A stretch of DNA of 64,000 nt from NCBI GenBank assembly GCA_965246795.1, contig CBDFFN010000010.1, forward strand, positions 248,001 to 312,000. Reading direction: 5' to 3'. Source of the DNA: JAJXWB01 sp965246795. GTDB lineage: Bacteria; Pseudomonadota; Alphaproteobacteria; Rhizobiales; Beijerinckiaceae. Both the position numbers and the translations under genes were made by a program. The number at the start of each line of letters is the position of its first letter. The stretch's first letter is position 1. Below are positions 60,730 to 64,000 of the stretch, in pieces. The notes under the pieces are model-generated. The model was not told the origin of the DNA. It did no database searches and saw only the letters and a list, made by a program, of their open reading frames with translations.

Positions 60730-63699
60730 ATGTCAAAGCCCGTCGCTGCCGGCGATCACGTCTTTCTCGTCGACGGTTCGTCCTTCGTCTTCCGAGCCTA
60801 TTTTCAGTCGATCCGGCAGGACGCGCGGTACAATTACCGCAGCGACCGTCTGCCGACCGGAGCGGTTCGGCTGTTCTGCAACAAGCTGTTTCAGTTCGTG
60901 CGCGACGGCGCCGCTGGCGTAAAGCCGACGCATCTCGCAATCATCTTCGACAAATCGGAGGATTCGTTCCGCAAGGAGCTGTATCCGCCCTACAAATCGA
61001 ACCGTAACGACCCGCCGGAAGAACTCGTCCCGCAGTTTCCGCTGATGCGCGAGGCGGTGCGCGCCTTCGGCCTCACGCCCATCGAGCAGGACCGCTACGA
61101 GGCCGACGATCTCATCGCGACCTACGCGCAGCAGGCGCGCGAGCGCGGCGCCGACGTACTCATCGTTTCCGCCGACAAGGATCTGATGCAGCTCATCGGC
61201 CCGAAAGTGTGGATGTACGATCCGGCCTCGGGCGAGGCGGGCGCAAAAGGTGCGCGCGAAGAGCGTATGATCGGCGAGGAGGAAGTCTTCGCCTATTTCG
61301 GCGTGTCGCCCGACAAGGTGATCGACGTGCAGGCGCTGGCCGGCGACTCGACGGACCATGTGCCGGGTGCGCGCGGCATCGGCGTGAAGACGGCGGCGCA
61401 GCTCATCCACGATTTCGGCTCGCTCGACGCGCTGCTCGAACGCGCTGCAGACGAGATCAAACAACCCAAGCGGCGCGAGGTGCTGACCGACGCGGAAAGC
61501 GTAAAGCTCATCCGGCTGTCGAAGGAGCTTGTCACGCTTCATTGCGATGTCGAACTGCTGACACCGCTCGATGACACGCGTCTGAGCGAACCCGACGCGA
61601 AAAAGCTTGTCGGTTTCTTTAAGGCGATGGAATTTACCACGCTGACGAAGCGTGCGGCGGACATCTACAGTGTCGAGGCGAACGAGATCGAGCCCGATGC
61701 CGCGCTTGCGGGTCCCAGTGGCTGGCGCAGCCGAAACGGCGAGACCGTCGCACCGCCGCCGGTACAAACGTCGGTAGCTATCGACGATGGCGCGCTGACA
61801 CCGGCCGCGCTTGTCGCGACACGCATTGCGCGTGCGAAAGCCGACCCCATCGATCGCAAGCGCTATGTCGCGATCCGCGATATGGCGACGCTCGAACGCT
61901 GGATCGCGCGGGCGAAAGAGACAGGCGTCGTTGCGATCGACGTCGAGACGAGTTCCATCGATCCGATGGCAAGCGATCTCATCGGTATTTCGCTCGGGCT
62001 CGGTCTGGGCGAAGTCGCCTACGTGCCGCTGAACCACGTCGATGCGGCCGCTGACCTCTTCGCCGGGTCGGGCCGCGTTGCGGACCAACTCGATCCAGAC
62101 GAAGCGCTGCCAAAACTCAAACCGCTGCTCGAACATCCCGGCGTGCTGAAGATCGCGCAGGACATCAAGACCGACTGGGTCGTGCTCGCCGAGCGTGGCA
62201 TTGAGATGCGGCCGGTCGCCGACACGATGCTGGCGTCCTACGTGCTCGATGCCGGGCGCGGAGCGCATGGCATGGACGATCTCGCCGAGCGCCATCTTGG
62301 ACACACGCCTCTGCAGATCGGCGCGATCGCCGGCACCGGCAAAAGCTTTGTCGGCTTTGCGCGCGTCGGCATCGACCAGGCGACGGAATTTTCCGGCGAA
62401 GATGCCGATGTCACATGGCGGCTGTGGCAGCTTCTTTCCGCGCGCCTGTCGGCCGAGCGCGTCGGTGCAGTGTACGAATCGCTTGAGCGGCCGATGGTCG
62501 AGACCCTTGGACGCATGGAACGACGTGGCATCGCGATCGACCGGCAGGTTCTGTCGCGCCTCTCCGGCGACTTCGCGCAGACACTCGCGCGGCTGGAAGC
62601 CGACATTCACGCAATGGCGGGCGAAAGCTTCAACATTGGCTCGACGAAGCAGATCGCCGATATTCTCTTCGGCAAGTTTGGTCTGCCCGGCGGTCGCAAG
62701 ACCGCGACCGGCGCGTGGTCCACCGCCGCCAACGTCCTCGATGATCTCACCGAGCAGGGCCACGAACTGCCGTCAAAAATTCTCCAGTGGCGGCAGACGC
62801 AGAAACTAAAGTCGACCTACACCGATGCGCTGCCGACCTACGTCAATGCGCGCACCGGCCGCGTGCATACGTCGTTCGCGCTGGCTTCGACGACCACTGG
62901 GCGGCTTTCCTCGCAGGAACCGAACCTGCAGAATATCCCGATCCGCACGGAAGAAGGGCGAAAAATCCGCAAGGCGTTCATCGCTGCACCCGGCCACGTG
63001 CTGGTGTCGGCGGATTACTCGCAAATCGAACTGCGGCTGCTGGCGCATATCGCCGACATCCCGCAATTGCGGAACGCCTTTGCCAATGGCGACGATATCC
63101 ACGCGATGACGGCATCGGAAATGTTCAACGTGCCGATGGCCGATATGACGAGTGACGTGCGTCGTCGTGCCAAGGCGATCAACTTTGGCATCATCTACGG
63201 CATTTCCGCCTTCGGTCTCGCGAACCAGCTCAGCATCGGGCGCGACGAGGCCGGTGCCTATATCAAGAAATATTTTGAGCGGTTCCCCGGCATCCGCGAC
63301 TACATGGACGCGACGAAGAAGTTTTGCCGCGAGCATGGATTCGTTGAAACTCTTCTCGGCCGCAAGTGTCATTACCCCCGCATCGCGTCTTCAAATCCAT
63401 CGGAGCGCGCGTTCAACGAGCGCGCCGCGATCAATGCGCCGATCCAGGGCTCGGCCGCCGACATCATCCGCCGCGCGATGGTGCGGATGGACACCGCGCT
63501 AAACGTAGAGAAGCTCGATGCGAAAATGCTGCTGCAGGTACACGACGAACTCGTCTTCGAGGTGCCGCAGGATCAGGTCGAGCCGACGATCGATGTCGTG
63601 CGGCGCGTGATGGTGGATGCACCGCACCCGGTGTTACAGCTTGTGGTTCCGCTGGTCGTCGATGCAAAGGGCGCCGCCAACTGGGAAGAGGCGCATTAG
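60730..63699 (+). CDS. polA: DNA polymerase I
   Basis: 989 residues with all three domains: 5' nuclease (1 to about 310; FLVDGSSFVFRAYF, YEADDLIATYA), 3'-5' exonuclease (about 370-570; VAIDVETSSIDPMAS with the DxE pair) and polymerase (about 600-989; SADYSQIELRLLAHI, RRRAKAINFGIIYG and LLQVHDELVFEV). It fills gaps and removes primers. The exonuclease residues are present, so proofreading is probably intact. The 3' end abuts a region with a tRNA-Ala 3' fragment. Confidence 0.97.
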   Translation: MSKPVAAGDHVFLVDGSSFVFRAYFQSIRQDARYNYRSDRLPTGAVRLFCNKLFQFVRDGAAGVKPTHLAIIFDKSEDSFRKELYPPYKSNRNDPPEELVPQFPLMREAVRAFGLTPIEQDRYEADDLIATYAQQARERGADVLIVSADKDLMQLIGPKVWMYDPASGEAGAKGAREERMIGEEEVFAYFGVSPDKVIDVQALAGDSTDHVPGARGIGVKTAAQLIHDFGSLDALLERAADEIKQPKRREVLTDAESVKLIRLSKELVTLHCDVELLTPLDDTRLSEPDAKKLVGFFKAMEFTTLTKRAADIYSVEANEIEPDAALAGPSGWRSRNGETVAPPPVQTSVAIDDGALTPAALVATRIARAKADPIDRKRYVAIRDMATLERWIARAKETGVVAIDVETSSIDPMASDLIGISLGLGLGEVAYVPLNHVDAAADLFAGSGRVADQLDPDEALPKLKPLLEHPGVLKIAQDIKTDWVVLAERGIEMRPVADTMLASYVLDAGRGAHGMDDLAERHLGHTPLQIGAIAGTGKSFVGFARVGIDQATEFSGEDADVTWRLWQLLSARLSAERVGAVYESLERPMVETLGRMERRGIAIDRQVLSRLSGDFAQTLARLEADIHAMAGESFNIGSTKQIADILFGKFGLPGGRKTATGAWSTAANVLDDLTEQGHELPSKILQWRQTQKLKSTYTDALPTYVNARTGRVHTSFALASTTTGRLSSQEPNLQNIPIRTEEGRKIRKAFIAAPGHVLVSADYSQIELRLLAHIADIPQLRNAFANGDDIHAMTASEMFNVPMADMTSDVRRRAKAINFGIIYGISAFGLANQLSIGRDEAGAYIKKYFERFPGIRDYMDATKKFCREHGFVETLLGRKCHYPRIASSNPSERAFNERAAINAPIQGSAADIIRRAMVRMDTALNVEKLDAKMLLQVHDELVFEVPQDQVEPTIDVVRRVMVDAPHPVLQLVVPLVVDAKGAANWEEAH

Positions 63700-63716
63700 A
63701 GCAGGATTCATAAAGC

Positions 63717-63732
63717 TGGTGGAGCCAGACGG
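63717..63732 (-). other. Fragment identical to the 3' end of tRNA-Ala
   Basis: On the minus strand, CCGTCTGGCTCCACCA, the last 16 bases (half of the T arm, acceptor strand and CCA) of a bacterial tRNA-Ala; no cloverleaf precedes it. Such fragments are left at the far end of elements that integrate into tRNA genes. Function inferred. Confidence 0.5.
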
Positions 63733-63814
63733 ACGATCTTGTACTGCCTATCAACCCGAGCTTAAACAATCGCTTAGAAGGCCCTTGGTGCGCAGAGTGT
63801 GACACATCTGTGCA

Positions 63815-64000
63815 TCAAATAAGAGTGTGAGGTTGCAGGCTCACCGAGCCTGTCGAGGACGGCATCCCGCCGTGGTTCGGACACTTCCGAATATGAAAGT
63901 CGTAGCTGTTAGCCTCGTATTTGAGACCGCAGTCGGGCCGCGTGCATTTAAGCCCCCCACAGCTTCGCGAACGGGTGATTACCGCGTTTCTCACATCCGA
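63815..64000 (-). CDS. Unrecognised Cys-rich (zinc-ribbon-like) protein, 5' part outside the window
   Basis: 61 codons and a stop are visible, read here directly. It contains CGGLKCTRPDCGLKYEANSY and, further on, RKCPNHGG, so four cysteines and one or two His are spaced as in a small zinc ribbon. The tail SSTGSVSLQPHTLI is not conserved-looking. No known family is recognised. No start is seen, so it must enter from beyond base 64000. A chance frame cannot be excluded, but the Cys pattern favours a gene. Confidence 0.45.
   Translation of the reverse strand, partial: SDVRNAVITRSRSCGGLKCTRPDCGLKYEANSYDFHIRKCPNHGGMPSSTGSVSLQPHTLI

Noticed and set aside
60733..62763. 676-residue open frame antisense to polA
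   Set aside because: Complements a well-conserved polA; composition (Arg, Asp, Val) is typical of shadow frames at high GC.
63717..63790. Complete tRNA-Ala gene
   Set aside because: Only 16 bases of the 3' end match; there is no T-loop GTTCGA, anticodon arm or 5' acceptor strand.

Overview
The window is a gene-dense, high-GC stretch of a chromosome from an alphaproteobacterium, most likely a Hyphomicrobiales (Rhizobiales) member. This rests on the mdh-sucCD-sucA-odhB-lpd order, the thioredoxin/LON/Trm112 cluster, the separate purS-purQ-purL genes, the ZapA/DUF4164 pair, the CycM-type membrane cytochrome c next to kdsB and pheA, and the one-piece indolepyruvate:ferredoxin oxidoreductase. The species cannot be fixed from the sequence. 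About 59 genes are supported and almost all are housekeeping; no IS element, CRISPR array, complete tRNA or rRNA gene was seen.

Layout: 1-3684 (minus) is a run of thioredoxin-TPR chaperone, LON-domain protein, DUF2269 protein, SDR-DoxX fusion and Trm112 (cut by the window edge). 3991-13453 (plus) is a TCA-cycle operon: mdh, sucC, sucD, a 53-codon YqaE/Pmp3 gene, sucA, odhB, a MAPEG gene and lpd. It runs by overlaps into TVP38, a histidine kinase and a stand-alone CHASE3 membrane protein (13425-16365). 16369-19591 (minus) encodes PdeM and an Lhr-type helicase. 19736-23299 is the indolepyruvate:ferredoxin oxidoreductase. A TPR protein and a DUF445 protein (minus) are divergent from a CYP102-like P450-reductase fusion (25467-28700), which ends at a clear bidirectional terminator.

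28774-31559 (minus) is a polyhydroxyalkanoate locus: phasin, then phaE-phaC-GNAT as one overlapping unit. 31727-38224 (minus) holds zapA, a DUF4164 protein, grxD, bolA and a purine operon (purC, Uma2-like, purS, isochorismatase-fold protein, purQ, purL). Then come xerC, a small Cys-rich secreted protein, a valine-degradation pair (mmsB, acyl-CoA dehydrogenase), DUF1304, an MBL hydrolase, an ABC-F ATPase, a Tat-exported PhoD, a D-amino-acid transaminase and an SDR.

48864-55981 (minus) is a Yej-type peptide importer (yejABEF) with deoB at its end. 56077-63699 holds cycM, kdsB, pheA, MAPEG, queC, nudC and polA. Just past polA there is a 16-nt fragment matching the 3' end of tRNA-Ala, followed by the 3' end of an unrecognised Cys-rich protein on the other strand. 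This is the only part of the window that looks like the edge of an accessory region.

The most interesting items beyond ordinary annotation are the TVP38/kinase/CHASE3 overlap unit, the passenger genes fused by overlap into the purine and TCA operons, the predicted PhaR-like operator at the phasin promoter, dispersed intergenic repeats, and the possible integration edge after polA.
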